A DNA stretch of 64,000 bases from Streptomyces sp. SID13726 (GCF_010548375.1 NZ_JAAGLY010000031.1:28440-92439); one strand, 5' to 3'; shown: positions 51,489-60,772, counted from the stretch's first letter. Numbers and translations: made by a program. Notes: generated by a model from the sequence alone, not told the origin.

Positions 51489-52292
51489 ATGCAGACTGGC
51501 CGAATGCGTACGGAACTTGTCTCGGAACCCGGCGATCCCGGCCGTCCCAACGAGGACTTCGCCGGTGTCGCTCTACCCGCGTCCGGGCGGGGCGGTGCAC
51601 TGGTCGCCCTCGACGGCGTGACCCCTCCCGACGGCCCGACCGGCTGTCCGCATCCGGTCCCCTGGTTCACGGCGCGGCTCGGCGGGGCGCTGACCGAACT
51701 GGCCGTTTCGCTCCCGGATGTGCCGCTGGCCGAGGCGCTGTCCAGGGCGATCACGCGCACAGCTCTCGCACATGGTGAAGGCTGTGACCTTTCTCACCCG
51801 CGTACACCGCAGGCCACGGTGGTGATGGCGCGGTGGTCCCCGTCGACCGTGGAGTACCTGGTCCTGTCGGACTCGGCGCTGCTGGTGGAGTCCCCCGACG
51901 GCACGGTCACGCCGTACCTGGACGACCGCCTCTCCCGCATCCCCCGCTCCGCCCTGGCCACCGCCGCCCACGTCGACGCCGACCTCCGCAACAAGGAGGG
52001 CGGCTTCTTCACGGCCGCCGCGGATCCCTCGGTGGCGGCCCGCGCGGTGACGGGTTCCCTGGACCGGGCGGACGTCCGGACCCTCGCCGCGCTCACCGAC
52101 GGCGCGACCCGCTGGGTCGACAAGTTCCACGAGGGCGACTGGACCGACTGCCTCCACTTCATCCGCAAGGAGGGCGCGCAGGCACTGGTGGACCGGGTCC
52201 GGGACCTGGAGCGGTCCGACGCGGAGACGCGGGCGCGGTTGCGGCGCAGCAAGACTCACGATGACGCGACTGTGGTGTACGTGGAGCTGTGA
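51489..52292 (+). CDS. PP2C-like protein phosphatase-fold protein
   Basis: 267 aa. PPM/PP2C outline: ELVSEPGDPGRPNEDFAGVA (first Asp/Glu metal region), GGALVALDGVTPPDGPT (second), SDSALLVESPDG, LAALTDGATRW and a final KTHDDATVVYVEL. The DD and DG metal motifs are present, so activity is likely, although the family is divergent. Start ATG 51489 after AAGGGG; ATG 51504 (MRTELVSEP) is equally possible. Divergent from cvnA. Confidence 0.75.
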   Translation: MQTGRMRTELVSEPGDPGRPNEDFAGVALPASGRGGALVALDGVTPPDGPTGCPHPVPWFTARLGGALTELAVSLPDVPLAEALSRAITRTALAHGEGCDLSHPRTPQATVVMARWSPSTVEYLVLSDSALLVESPDGTVTPYLDDRLSRIPRSALATAAHVDADLRNKEGGFFTAAADPSVAARAVTGSLDRADVRTLAALTDGATRWVDKFHEGDWTDCLHFIRKEGAQALVDRVRDLERSDAETRARLRRSKTHDDATVVYVEL

Positions 52293-52320
52293 GGCGGGGG
52301 GGTCTGGGCCGGGGTCCCGG

Positions 52321-53217
52321 CTTATGGCGTCCGGCCTGTGGCGCCCGGCCTGTGGCGTACAGCCCGTGGTGTCCGGCTCATGGCATCGGTCCCATGACGG
52401 CCGCGCTGCGATGCCCGGCCCGTGACGGCCGCCTTGAGACCGCCGGCCCATGACGTCGAAGGCCTGGTGTCCGGCTCATGGCGGCCACCTCGTGGTCTCC
52501 GCCCCTTGACGTCCGACCCCGTGGCGTCCGGCTCACGACGTCCGCCCCGTGACGGCCGCCCTGCGACACCCACCCACGACTGCCACCCCATGACACCGAC
52601 CCCGCGGTGTCCGCCTCACGGCATCCGCCACACGACAGCCCCCCTGCGACACCCAGCCCGTGACGCCCACCCTGCGACCACCGGCCCACGACGTCGAAGC
52701 CCTGGTGTCCGGCTCATGGCGGCCACTTTGCGATGCCCGGCCCATGTCCGCCGCCTTGCGACCACCAGCCCATGACGTCGGACCCGTGGTGTCCGCCTCA
52801 TGGCGTCCGCCTCGTGGTCTCCGGCCCTTGGCGTCCGACCCATGACGGCCGCCCTGCGATGCCTGGGCCCGTAGCAGCCGGCTTGTAATACCCAGCCCGT
52901 GACGGCCCCCTTGCGACCGCGTGCCCATGACACCGGACCCACAGTGTCCGGCTCACGGCATCGGCCCCGTGACGGCCGCCCTGCGATACCCGACCCGTGA
53001 CCGCCGCCTTGCAATACCCGCCCCGTGACACCGGACCGTGGTGTCCGGCTCACGGCGTCCGGCCCGTGGCGGCCACCCTGCGAAACCCGACCCGTGACGC
53101 CCGCCCTGCAGCCCCCGGCCCACGAAGTCGGACCTACGGCACCCGGGCCCATAACGCCCGCCCCGCGACCCCGGCCCAATGACACCCGCCTTGCGACCCC
53201 CGACTCACGACGCCCGC
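52321..53217. repeat. array of about 65 tandem degenerate 14-bp units
   Basis: From 52321 the sequence divides into consecutive 14-mers of the form CYCRTGRCGYCCGS: for example CTTATGGCGTCCGG, CCTGTGGCGCCCGG, CCCGTGACGGCCGC, CCTGCGATGCCCGG. The first four units are exactly in register at 52321, 52335, 52349, 52363; a few later units are 13 or 15 long. It ends near 53217 before the MarR stop at 53239. Open frames here are products of the 14-nt period (14 residues per 42 nt) and not genes. No dyad-spacer structure, so not a CRISPR. Confidence 0.92.
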
Positions 53218-53238
53218 CCCGCCCCGCAACACCCCCCG

Positions 53239-53733
53239 CTACTTCTCCATCCCCCGGTTCAACTGATTCAGCAGGCGTGCCAGCTCCGTGACCTCTCCCG
53301 TGTCCCAGTGTGCGAGCCGTCCCGCGTATCGGGCGCGGCGGGCGTCGCGGACGCGTTGGACTCGGGAGCGGCCCTCCTCGGTGAGGTCGACTAGCCAGGC
53401 GCGGCCGTCCGCGGGGTCGGGTTCGCGGGCGACCAGGCCGAGTTCTTCCAGGGCGCGCAGCTGGCGGGACATGGTGGCCTTGCCGACTCCGATGTAGCCG
53501 GCCAGCTCGGTGGCGCGCTGGCGGCCGCATTCATCCAGACGGACGAGCAGGCCGTACGCCGCCGACTCCAGGTCGGGATGGACCTCGCGGGCCATCTCCC
53601 CCTGGTTGGCCCGGGCGCGCCGCAGCAGCACGGTCAACTCGCGTTCCAGCGCCAGGAATCCGGGCCGGTCCACACCGCTCGGCGACACCTCGGCCCCGCC
53701 CCGGCCCGCGTCAGCGTTTCCCTCTTCGCGCAC
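53239..53733 (-). CDS. MarR-family transcriptional regulator
   Basis: 164 aa from GTG 53733, AGGGG 5 nt upstream. Winged helix: SAAYGLLVRLDECGRQRATE, LAGYIGVGKATMSRQLRALE, then the wing REPDPADGRAWLVDLTEEGR. Dimer that represses until a ligand binds. Divergent from the GH25 lysozyme, with a perfect 18-bp palindrome in between. Its 3' end borders the 14-bp repeat array. Confidence 0.88.
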   Translation of the reverse strand: MREEGNADAGRGGAEVSPSGVDRPGFLALERELTVLLRRARANQGEMAREVHPDLESAAYGLLVRLDECGRQRATELAGYIGVGKATMSRQLRALEELGLVAREPDPADGRAWLVDLTEEGRSRVQRVRDARRARYAGRLAHWDTGEVTELARLLNQLNRGMEK

Positions 53734-53891
53734 GTCAGCCCCTGCCTCGGTTTTCCCGGTCCTGAAAGTTTCCGCCAAATTGCGCCATAGCCGCAGCTCC
53801 GTAAGTATTTCGCAGGGCTGGACCAACGGCAGCCTCCGGTCCCCCTTCCCACCCCGTCGCCCCCGTGCGTAGCGTCTCCACCCGGCACTTA

Positions 53892-53909
53892 CTGGCATGC
53901 GCATGCCAG
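53892..53909. promoter_or_regulatory. perfect 18-bp palindrome, likely MarR operator
   Basis: CTGGCATGCGCATGCCAG, no mismatch, between the MarR gene (start 53733) and the lysozyme gene (start 53996). Size and place suit a MarR dimer acting on both. Confidence 0.65.
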
Positions 53910-53995
53910 CCACGGCCACAGTCGCGCGCGGTCGCCCCAAGCCCCCCGCCCCCACGTCCCCCCACCGAGCATCACCGAGCCCTCGGAGGCACGCC

Positions 53996-54829
53996 ATGCC
54001 CGTGCGCAGACCCGGTCCGATATCCGCCCGGCTCCCCTTCCTCACCGGTCTCCTGCTCGCCGCCCTCGTCGCCCTCGCCCTGCCGTACACCGCTCCCGCC
54101 TCGGCCGCCGACGCCCCCTCCGCCCCGCCCCGCGGCTCCGCCCACATGGGCATGGGCGTGGTCGCGCACGACGGACAGGGCGGCCTCCCCGCCGGCACCC
54201 GCGCCGCCTCCACGGAGGGCGTCGACGTCGCCAGCTACCAGGGCGACGTCGCCTGGCCGACCCTGTGGAACAGCGGGGTCCGCTGGGCGTACACCAAGGC
54301 CAGCGAGGGGACGTACTACACGAACCCCTACTTCGGCCGGCAGTACAGCGGCGCCTACGGCGTCGGGATGATCCGCGGCGCCTACCACTTCGCCACCCCG
54401 GACACCACGACCGGCGCAACGCAGGCCGACTACTTCGTCGACCACGGCGGCGACTGGTCCGCGGACGGGAAGACCCTGCCCGGGGCGCTCGACATCGAGT
54501 GGAACCCGTACGGCGACGCCTGCTTCGGCAAGAGCCGGAGCGCGATGGTCACCTGGATCCGCGACTTCCTGAACCGCTACAAGGCGCGCACCGGCCGCAA
54601 CGCCGTCATCTACACCGCCACCAACTGGTGGACCCAGTGCACCGGCGACTACGGCGGCTTCTCCGCCAACCCGCTGTGGATCGCCCGGTACGCCTCGTCG
54701 GTGGGCACGCTCCCGGCGGGCTGGAGCACGTACACGATGTGGCAGTACACCTCGTCCGGGCCGACGGTCGGCGACCACGACCGCTTCAACGGCGCCCTGG
54801 ACCGCGTACAGGCGCTCGCCAACGGCTGA
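53996..54829 (+). CDS. secreted GH25 lysozyme (muramidase)
   Basis: 277 aa from ATG 53996 after GGAGG. Signal peptide 1-38. GH25 fold: STEGVDVASYQGDVAW (Asp77), GALDIEWNPYG with Asp166-Ile-Glu168, the catalytic pair, and the usual end YTMWQYTSSG. Cuts MurNAc-GlcNAc bonds in peptidoglycan. No separate wall-binding domain. Divergent from the MarR gene, which probably represses it. Confidence 0.94.
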   Translation: MPVRRPGPISARLPFLTGLLLAALVALALPYTAPASAADAPSAPPRGSAHMGMGVVAHDGQGGLPAGTRAASTEGVDVASYQGDVAWPTLWNSGVRWAYTKASEGTYYTNPYFGRQYSGAYGVGMIRGAYHFATPDTTTGATQADYFVDHGGDWSADGKTLPGALDIEWNPYGDACFGKSRSAMVTWIRDFLNRYKARTGRNAVIYTATNWWTQCTGDYGGFSANPLWIARYASSVGTLPAGWSTYTMWQYTSSGPTVGDHDRFNGALDRVQALANG

Positions 54830-54847
54830 CCCCCACCGTCGTACGGC

Positions 54848-54884
54848 GAAGACCCGGGCCTCCCTCACGAGAACCCGGGCCTTC
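54848..54884. terminator. hairpin between lysozyme and lon
   Basis: GAAG-A-CCCGGG and CCCGGG-C-CTTC around a 15-nt loop, one mismatch. Located in the 75-bp gap between convergent genes; probably bidirectional. Confidence 0.65.
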
Positions 54885-54904
54885 ACCTCATCCGGAGGCG
54901 TCCG

Positions 54905-57328
54905 TCACGCCGCCACCGGAACCTCCGGCGCCGCCCCGTTCGTCGCCGGGGACAGCGCCAGCTCCAGGACCTGGCGGACGTCGGTGACGGCGTGGACGTC
55001 GAGCTTGTCCAGCACCTCCGCCGGGACGTCGTCCAGGTCGGCCTCGTTGCGCTTGGGAATGATGACGGTGCTCACCCCTGCGCGGTGCGCGGCGAGCAGC
55101 TTCTGCTTCACGCCGCCGATGGGCAGGACACGGCCGGTCAGCGAGACCTCGCCGGTCATGGCCACGTCCGTGCGGACCAGGCGGCCGGAGAGCAGCGACG
55201 CCAGCGCCGTCGTCATGGTGACGCCCGCGCTCGGGCCGTCCTTCGGCACCGCGCCCGCCGGGAAGTGGATGTGCACGCCCCGGTCCTTCAGGTCGCCCAC
55301 CGGCAGTTCGAGCTCGGCGCCGTGCGAGCGGAGGAAGCTGAGCGCGATCTGCGCGCTCTCCTTCATCACGTCACCCAGCTGGCCGGTCAGGGTCAACCCC
55401 GCCGCGCCCGTCTCCGGGTCGGCCAGCGACGCCTCCACAAAGAGGACGTCGCCGCCCGCTCCGGTGACCGCGAGTCCGGTCGCGACGCCGGGGACCGCCG
55501 TACGGCGTTCCGCGGGGTCCTGCGCCGACTCGGGCACGTGGTGCGGCCGGCCGATCAGAGCGCGCAGTTCCCCGTCGGTGACGGTGAACGGCAGCTTCCG
55601 CTCGCCCAGTTCGTGCTGGGCCGCGACCTTGCGGAGCAGCCGGGCGATCGACCGCTCCAGGGTGCGCACGCCCGCCTCGCGGGTGTACTCGCCGGCGAGC
55701 TTGCGCAGCGCGCTCTCGTCGATGACGACCTCGTCCTTCGCGAGCCCCGCCCGCTCCAGCTGGCGCGGGAGCAGGTGGTCCCGGGCGATGACGACCTTCT
55801 CGTCCTCGGTGTAGCCATCGAGGCGGACCAGCTCCATACGGTCGAGCAGGGCCTCCGGGATGGCCTCCAGGACATTGGCCGTCGCGAGGAACACCACGTC
55901 CGAGAGGTCGAGTTCGACCTCCAGGTAGTGGTCGCGGAAGGTGTGGTTCTGCGCGGGGTCGAGGACCTCAAGGAGGGCCGCCGCGGGGTCGCCGCGGAAG
56001 TCGGAGCCCACCTTGTCGATCTCGTCGAGCAGGACGACCGGGTTCATCGAACCGGCCTCCTTGATGGCCCGCACGATCCGGCCGGGCAGCGCGCCGACGT
56101 ACGTCCGCCGGTGGCCGCGGACCTCGGCCTCGTCCCGTACGCCGCCGAGGGCGACGCGGACGAACTTGCGGCCCATGGCGTGCGCGACGGACTCACCGAG
56201 GGAGGTCTTGCCGACTCCGGGCGGGCCGACGAGCGCCAGCACGGCACCGCCGCGCCGTCCGCCGACGACCCCGAGACCCCGCTCGCTGCGGCGCTTGCGC
56301 ACCGCCAGGTACTCGGTGATCCGCTCCTTCACGTCCTCCAGGCCCGCGTGCTCGGCGTCGAGGATCTCCTTGGCGCCCTGGATGTCGTAGGCGTCCTCGG
56401 TCCGCTCGTTCCACGGCAGTTCGAGGACGGTGTCCAGCCAGGTGCGGATCCAGGAGCCCTCCGGGGACTGGTCGCTGGACCGCTCCAGCTTGTCGACCTC
56501 CTTGAGGGCGGCCTCCCGCACCTTCTCGGGCAGGTCGGCGGCCTCCACGCGCGCGCGGTAGTCGTCGGACTCCTCGCCCTCCTGCTCGCCGTTGAGCTCG
56601 CGCAGCTCCTTGCGTACGGCTTCCAGCTGGCGGCGGAGCAGGAACTCCCGCTGCTGCTTGTCGACGCCCTCCTGGACGTCCTTCGCGATGGTCTCGGCGA
56701 CGTCCTGCTCGGCGAGGTGGTCGCGCAGCTGCTGGGTGGCGAGCTTGAGGCGGGCCACCGGGTCGGCGGTCTCCAGCAGCTCGACCTTCTGCTCGGTGGT
56801 CAGGAAGGGCGAGTAGCCGGAGTTGTCGGCGAGGGTGGAGACGTCGTCGATGGCCTGCACCCGGTCCACGACCTGCCAGGCGCCACGCTTGCGCAGCCAG
56901 GCGGTGGCGAGGGCCTTGTACTCCTTGGCCAGTTCGGCGACATGGCCGGGCAGCGGCTCGGGGAGGGTCTGGTCGACCCTCGTCCCCTCCACCCACAGGG
57001 CGGCGCCCGGTCCGGTGGTGCCCGCACCGATCCTCACCCGGCCCCGGCCGCGGATCAGGGCGCCCGGGTCGCCGTCGGCCAGCCGGCCGACCTGCTCGAC
57101 GGTGCCGAGCACACCGGTGCCCGCGTAGGTCCCGTCGATCCGCGGCACCAGGAGGACCTTCGGCTTGCCGGGTTCCGAGCGGGCGGCGGCCTGGGCGGCC
57201 TCCACCGCGGCACGTACATCGGGGTCGTTCAGGTCCAGCGGAACGACCATTCCGGGCAGCACGACCTCGTCGTCGAGCGGCAGCACAGGCAGAGTGAGCG
57301 GTGTGATCGCCTTGGACTCAGCGGTCAT
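54905..57328 (-). CDS. lon: ATP-dependent protease Lon
   Basis: 807 aa. Degrades damaged and short-lived proteins. N-terminal substrate domain (1-200), coiled coil (205-290), AAA+ with Walker A GPPGVGKT (368-375) and Walker B VVLLDEID (431-438), and the peptidase with Ser700 (KDGPSAGVT) and Lys743 as the catalytic dyad. Start ATG 57328. A HAIR element 23 bp upstream indicates HspR control, as known for S. coelicolor lon. Confidence 0.97.
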   Translation of the reverse strand: MTAESKAITPLTLPVLPLDDEVVLPGMVVPLDLNDPDVRAAVEAAQAAARSEPGKPKVLLVPRIDGTYAGTGVLGTVEQVGRLADGDPGALIRGRGRVRIGAGTTGPGAALWVEGTRVDQTLPEPLPGHVAELAKEYKALATAWLRKRGAWQVVDRVQAIDDVSTLADNSGYSPFLTTEQKVELLETADPVARLKLATQQLRDHLAEQDVAETIAKDVQEGVDKQQREFLLRRQLEAVRKELRELNGEQEGEESDDYRARVEAADLPEKVREAALKEVDKLERSSDQSPEGSWIRTWLDTVLELPWNERTEDAYDIQGAKEILDAEHAGLEDVKERITEYLAVRKRRSERGLGVVGGRRGGAVLALVGPPGVGKTSLGESVAHAMGRKFVRVALGGVRDEAEVRGHRRTYVGALPGRIVRAIKEAGSMNPVVLLDEIDKVGSDFRGDPAAALLEVLDPAQNHTFRDHYLEVELDLSDVVFLATANVLEAIPEALLDRMELVRLDGYTEDEKVVIARDHLLPRQLERAGLAKDEVVIDESALRKLAGEYTREAGVRTLERSIARLLRKVAAQHELGERKLPFTVTDGELRALIGRPHHVPESAQDPAERRTAVPGVATGLAVTGAGGDVLFVEASLADPETGAAGLTLTGQLGDVMKESAQIALSFLRSHGAELELPVGDLKDRGVHIHFPAGAVPKDGPSAGVTMTTALASLLSGRLVRTDVAMTGEVSLTGRVLPIGGVKQKLLAAHRAGVSTVIIPKRNEADLDDVPAEVLDKLDVHAVTDVRQVLELALSPATNGAAPEVPVAA

Positions 57329-57350
57329 GATCTCCCCTTAGGCAGTCAAG

Positions 57351-57369
57351 TTGAGCTATGCCGACTCAA
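57351..57369. promoter_or_regulatory. HAIR element (HspR operator) of lon
   Basis: TTGAG-N9-CTCAA, matching the consensus CTTGAGT-N7-ACTCAAG in arms and spacing (only the outer C/G and one inner T differ). Located 23-41 bp before the lon start codon on the promoter side. Confidence 0.85.
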
Positions 57370-57507
57370 TGCATGTGAGCCCTCGAATGTTCCCCGCCCG
57401 ATGGCCTGTTCGCTGTGGGCGATCACGGCTGCCGGATTCGGGGCCGCCGGGCCTAGGGTCCTTCCGTAATAGGCACACATCAGCATCGGTCATTACGGGG
57501 AGCTGTC

Positions 57508-58158
57508 GTGGACGGAGTCGTACGGGCGTGGGTGGACGGCTGGGTCGTGTCCCGCGGGGCCGCGCCGCCGGAGCGTGAGCCATGGGGGTTCACCGTCGAC
57601 GTGGGACAGGCCGCGCAGGTCTCGCGGCACGTCTTCGACGCGCTGGGCGACGACGTGGACGAGGCGGTCGTACGCAAGGTGGCGGGCGCGGTGACCGGGG
57701 CCGGGGTGTGGCTCAAGGTGTTCCAGGACCCGGCGGTGGCCGGGGGCTGGCTGAGCGAGGACTGGTGGGTGGACCCCGAGCCGGGCTACCTGATGACGGT
57801 CCCGCTGACCGGCGCGGAGACCCGCGTCCCGGACGGCCACCGCACGCGCGTGTGGTCCGTCGGAGGCGTCACGCGCGTGCTCGTCGCCGCGCCCGACGGC
57901 TCCCTCGCGGCCCGCGGCCAGGTCGCCCCGACCGGCACGACCGCCGTCTTCGACCGGATCGAGACCGTGCCCGCGCACCGGCGCAAAGGGCTCGGCGGCC
58001 TCGTGATGCGCACGCTCCAGACCGCGGCGGCCGCCACGGGTGCGGAGACCGGCGTCCTGGCGGGGACCCCGGCAGGACGTGCGCTGTACGAGTCTCTCGG
58101 GTGGCATGTGGAAGCTCCGCTCACCAGTGCGAAGTTCGTCGGTCCGGTCGTCGGCTGA
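57508..58158 (+). CDS. GNAT N-acetyltransferase (first of three)
   Basis: 216 aa from GTG 57508, GGGGAG upstream. The GNAT fold is in the C-terminal half: AAVFDRIETVP-type strand FDRIETVPAHRRKGLGGLVM with the acetyl-CoA P-loop RRKGLGG, then ALYESLGWHVE. The N-terminal half may be a degenerate GNAT domain. Substrate unknown. Confidence 0.85.
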   Translation: MDGVVRAWVDGWVVSRGAAPPEREPWGFTVDVGQAAQVSRHVFDALGDDVDEAVVRKVAGAVTGAGVWLKVFQDPAVAGGWLSEDWWVDPEPGYLMTVPLTGAETRVPDGHRTRVWSVGGVTRVLVAAPDGSLAARGQVAPTGTTAVFDRIETVPAHRRKGLGGLVMRTLQTAAAATGAETGVLAGTPAGRALYESLGWHVEAPLTSAKFVGPVVG

Positions 58159-58212
58159 CCGTCCGCGGGAAACCCGGAGGCGGCCCGCGACGGCCTCTGT
58201 CATGCTGCGCCG

Positions 58213-58884
58213 GTGATCGACCCGATACCTCCGGTGGTCCCCGCCGGCCGCATGGCGGACAACACCCAGCCGACGCTGGGTCTTCCCGGAGGCCTGGAAC
58301 TCCGCCCCTGGCGCCCCTGCGACGCGACCGCCCTGGTGACCGCGAGCCACGACCCGGCCATCAGCCGGTGGAACCTGCTGCCCGCGCTGACCGAGGAGGA
58401 GGCCCGGACGCGGATCGCCCGGATGCGGGAGCGGTGGGAGACGGAGACCGGGGCAGTGTGGGCGATCACGCGCCCTGCGAACGGCGAGGGCGGCATCCTG
58501 GGCCTGGCCGCCTGGATCGGCGTAGACCTCCGGCGCGGCCACGCCGAGATCGCCTACTGGGTCCTCCCGGCCGGCCGCGGCACCGGTCTCGCCGTCGCCG
58601 CCGCCCGCCGCCTCACCGACTGGGCCCTGGACGACCTCGGCCTGCACCGCCTCACCCTCTGCCACGCGGTCGCCAACCCCGCCTCCTGCCGGGTCGCCGA
58701 GAAGGCCGGCTTCCGCCTGGAGGGCACCATGCGCCACGCCCTTCTGCACGCGGACGGCTGGCACGACCAGCACCTCCACGCGCGCGTGCGGGGCGATGAA
58801 GAGGGTGGCCAGGGCGAACAGGACGACCGCGAGGGCCGGGAAGACCTGGCAGACCCGACAGACCTGGAGGACCCCCGACCATGA
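58213..58884 (+). CDS. GNAT N-acetyltransferase, RimJ/RimL type (second of three)
   Basis: 223 aa from GTG 58213, or ATG 58252. RimJ-like motifs: LELRPWRPCDATALV, AEIAYWVLPAGRGTGLAVAA (acetyl-CoA loop), NPASCRVAEKAGFRLEGTMR. Ends in a charged Asp/Glu/Gly-rich tail (about 195-223), which is unusual for the family. Overlaps the next gene by 4 bp. Confidence 0.88.
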   Translation: MIDPIPPVVPAGRMADNTQPTLGLPGGLELRPWRPCDATALVTASHDPAISRWNLLPALTEEEARTRIARMRERWETETGAVWAITRPANGEGGILGLAAWIGVDLRRGHAEIAYWVLPAGRGTGLAVAAARRLTDWALDDLGLHRLTLCHAVANPASCRVAEKAGFRLEGTMRHALLHADGWHDQHLHARVRGDEEGGQGEQDDREGREDLADPTDLEDPRP

Positions 58885-59681
58885 GCACGGCAGACATCCG
58901 CACCCTCCTCGCCGCCTACGACGACCAGATGCGCGGCGCTCCCCCGAACCCGCCCGCCGGGGTGACGTACGAACAGGACGGGCCGCTGCTGCGGATCGTC
59001 GGCCAGTTCCGCGGGTTCGTGAGCGGGCCGCGCGACCTCGGCGTGGAGGGCGACGCGCTCGACGAACTCATCGCCCGCCAGCGGGACTTCTTCGCCGCGC
59101 GCGGAGAGGCGGTCGAGTGGAAGACGCGGGCCCACGACACCCCGGCCGACCTCGTCGAACGGCTCGGCGCGGCCGGTTTCGTGCCCGAGGAGCGGGAGAC
59201 GGTACTGGTCGGCAGGGCCGCCGAGATGGCCGTACAGGAGCCGGTCCTGCCGGAGGGCGTCACCGTGCGCCGGGTCACGGCGGACGCGGACATGCGCCGG
59301 ATCGCCGCGATGGAGTCGGCGGTGTGGGGCGAGGACTGGGGCTGGCTCGCCGACGACCTGATCGGGCGGGTGGCCTCGGCGCCGGACGAGATCGCGGTCC
59401 ACGTCGCCGAGGCGGACGGCGAAGTGGTGTGCGCCGCCTGGCTGGTGTTCCGCAGCGGGACCGAGTTCGCGAGCCTGTGGGGCGGCTCCACGCTCGCCGC
59501 GTGGCGGGGCAGGGGGATCTACCGCGCCCTGGTCGCCGTACGCGCGGCGCTCGCCGTCTCCCGCGGGGTCACGTATCTCCAGGTGGACGCGTCCGACGAC
59601 AGCGCGCCGATCCTGCGCCGGCTCGGCCTGCACCCGGTGACCACGACGACGCCGTACGTCTGGACGCCGCCCGGGAGCTGA
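58881..59681 (+). CDS. GNAT N-acetyltransferase (third of three)
   Basis: 266 aa from ATG 58881, overlapping the upstream stop (ATGA). Tandem-type GNAT: N-terminal half degenerate, C-terminal half with VRRVTADADMRRIAAMESAV, STLAAWRGRGIYRALVAVRA (acetyl-CoA loop RGRGIY) and SAPILRRLGLHPV. Coupled translation with the RimJ-like gene suggests a shared pathway, not identified. Confidence 0.85.
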   Translation: MSTADIRTLLAAYDDQMRGAPPNPPAGVTYEQDGPLLRIVGQFRGFVSGPRDLGVEGDALDELIARQRDFFAARGEAVEWKTRAHDTPADLVERLGAAGFVPEERETVLVGRAAEMAVQEPVLPEGVTVRRVTADADMRRIAAMESAVWGEDWGWLADDLIGRVASAPDEIAVHVAEADGEVVCAAWLVFRSGTEFASLWGGSTLAAWRGRGIYRALVAVRAALAVSRGVTYLQVDASDDSAPILRRLGLHPVTTTTPYVWTPPGS

Positions 59682-59794
59682 CTCCGTGGCCGCGGGGGTG
59701 GCCGTGTCCGTCGAGGCGGAGGAACGGCGTCCGGGGATGACGGGGTTGGCGAAGGGGACAGTGGCGGCCGAGGGACGTCCGACGCGGCCGGAGG

Positions 59795-60595
59795 CTACGC
59801 CGTCGCCGTCCGAAGGTGCTCCCGGTGCCAGCGGCGGGTCAGCGGCCAGAGGGTGACGCCGATCGTCAGGGCGATCAGGTGGCCCCAGTTGGTCATCGGG
59901 TCGGTGAAGGCGAGGAGGTCCTCGACGAGGGTCCAGGCGAAGAGGAGGAGCAGGGGCCAGCGGAGCCAGGGGCGGAGCAGGCCGGTGAGGGCGCCGATGC
60001 TCGCGGCGACTCCGAAGCTGACACCGTAGTCGAGGCGGTGCAGGGAGGAGTCGGGCAGATGGCCGGCCAGGACCGCGAGACCGATGGGCACCTCGGTGGC
60101 GAGGGTCGCCCCGACATGTCCGAGCAGGAACACCACGACCGTGCGCGGGCCGCCGATCCTGCGCTCCAGCGCGGTGAGGGTGAACAGCAGGGCGAGCGCG
60201 AACGGCGAGAGGATCCCGCCCGCGACCCACAGGGCGCTGGCGAGCAGCACGAAGACGGGGGTCCGCAGCAGGTGGGCGACGTCGGTGCTGGAGGCCTGGT
60301 GCAGGTCGTGCACGAGAGCGGGGTCGGCGTACGACGTGATCAGCGAGGTGACGACCAGGAGGACGCCGTAGCCGAAGGTGAACGGCGTGCCGACGGGGGT
60401 GGGCAGCAGCCGCCACACCCGGGGGACTCGGAGCCGACGGGCCGGGGCGGGCGTCGGTGCCGTGTCCCGCGGCTTCTCGGTGACCGTCGCCCCGGCGCGC
60501 TGCCGGGGCATCCCGTCGAGCAGTCCCGTGACGTCCGGGAAGCACGCGTCCGACGGCGGGGTGTCGGAGGGAGCTGCCGGCGCGATGCGTTCCAA
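59795..60595 (-). CDS. rhomboid-like membrane protein
   Basis: 266 aa. Six or seven membrane helices after a cytoplasmic N-terminus of about 70 residues. Motifs TPFTFGYGVLLVVTSLITSY, LLGHVGATLATEVPIGL, RLDYGVSFGVAASIGAL and TNWGHLIALTIGV; the DYGVSFG motif is close to the rhomboid GxSxG site, and His in WGHL may be the partner. Start TTG 60595, supported by AAGGAG upstream; ATG about 60490 is an alternative. Protease activity is uncertain. Confidence 0.7.
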   Translation of the reverse strand: MERIAPAAPSDTPPSDACFPDVTGLLDGMPRQRAGATVTEKPRDTAPTPAPARRLRVPRVWRLLPTPVGTPFTFGYGVLLVVTSLITSYADPALVHDLHQASSTDVAHLLRTPVFVLLASALWVAGGILSPFALALLFTLTALERRIGGPRTVVVFLLGHVGATLATEVPIGLAVLAGHLPDSSLHRLDYGVSFGVAASIGALTGLLRPWLRWPLLLLFAWTLVEDLLAFTDPMTNWGHLIALTIGVTLWPLTRRWHREHLRTATA

Positions 60596-60772
60596 GGTGA
60601 GGTGCTCCTTCCGTTTCACCCCAGCCTTCGCGCCCGACCCACCCGCTGTCTGTGACCGGCGCCACCTCGCACCCGATTCACAGGCACTTCTCAAGAAGTC
60701 GCGCCCTGGCCGTCGTACCGGATCCGGCGTAATCCGGTCGGTTCCGCGCGGCTCTGCTGCCAGGATGGGCCG

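Noticed and set aside
52321..53217. Repeat array as CRISPR
   Set aside because: Units are contiguous 14-mers without spacers and no cas gene is present.
52616..53530. Open frames through the 14-bp array as a repeat protein gene
   Set aside because: All frames on both strands stay open because of the period; codon usage is not that of a gene and the frame runs into the MarR gene.
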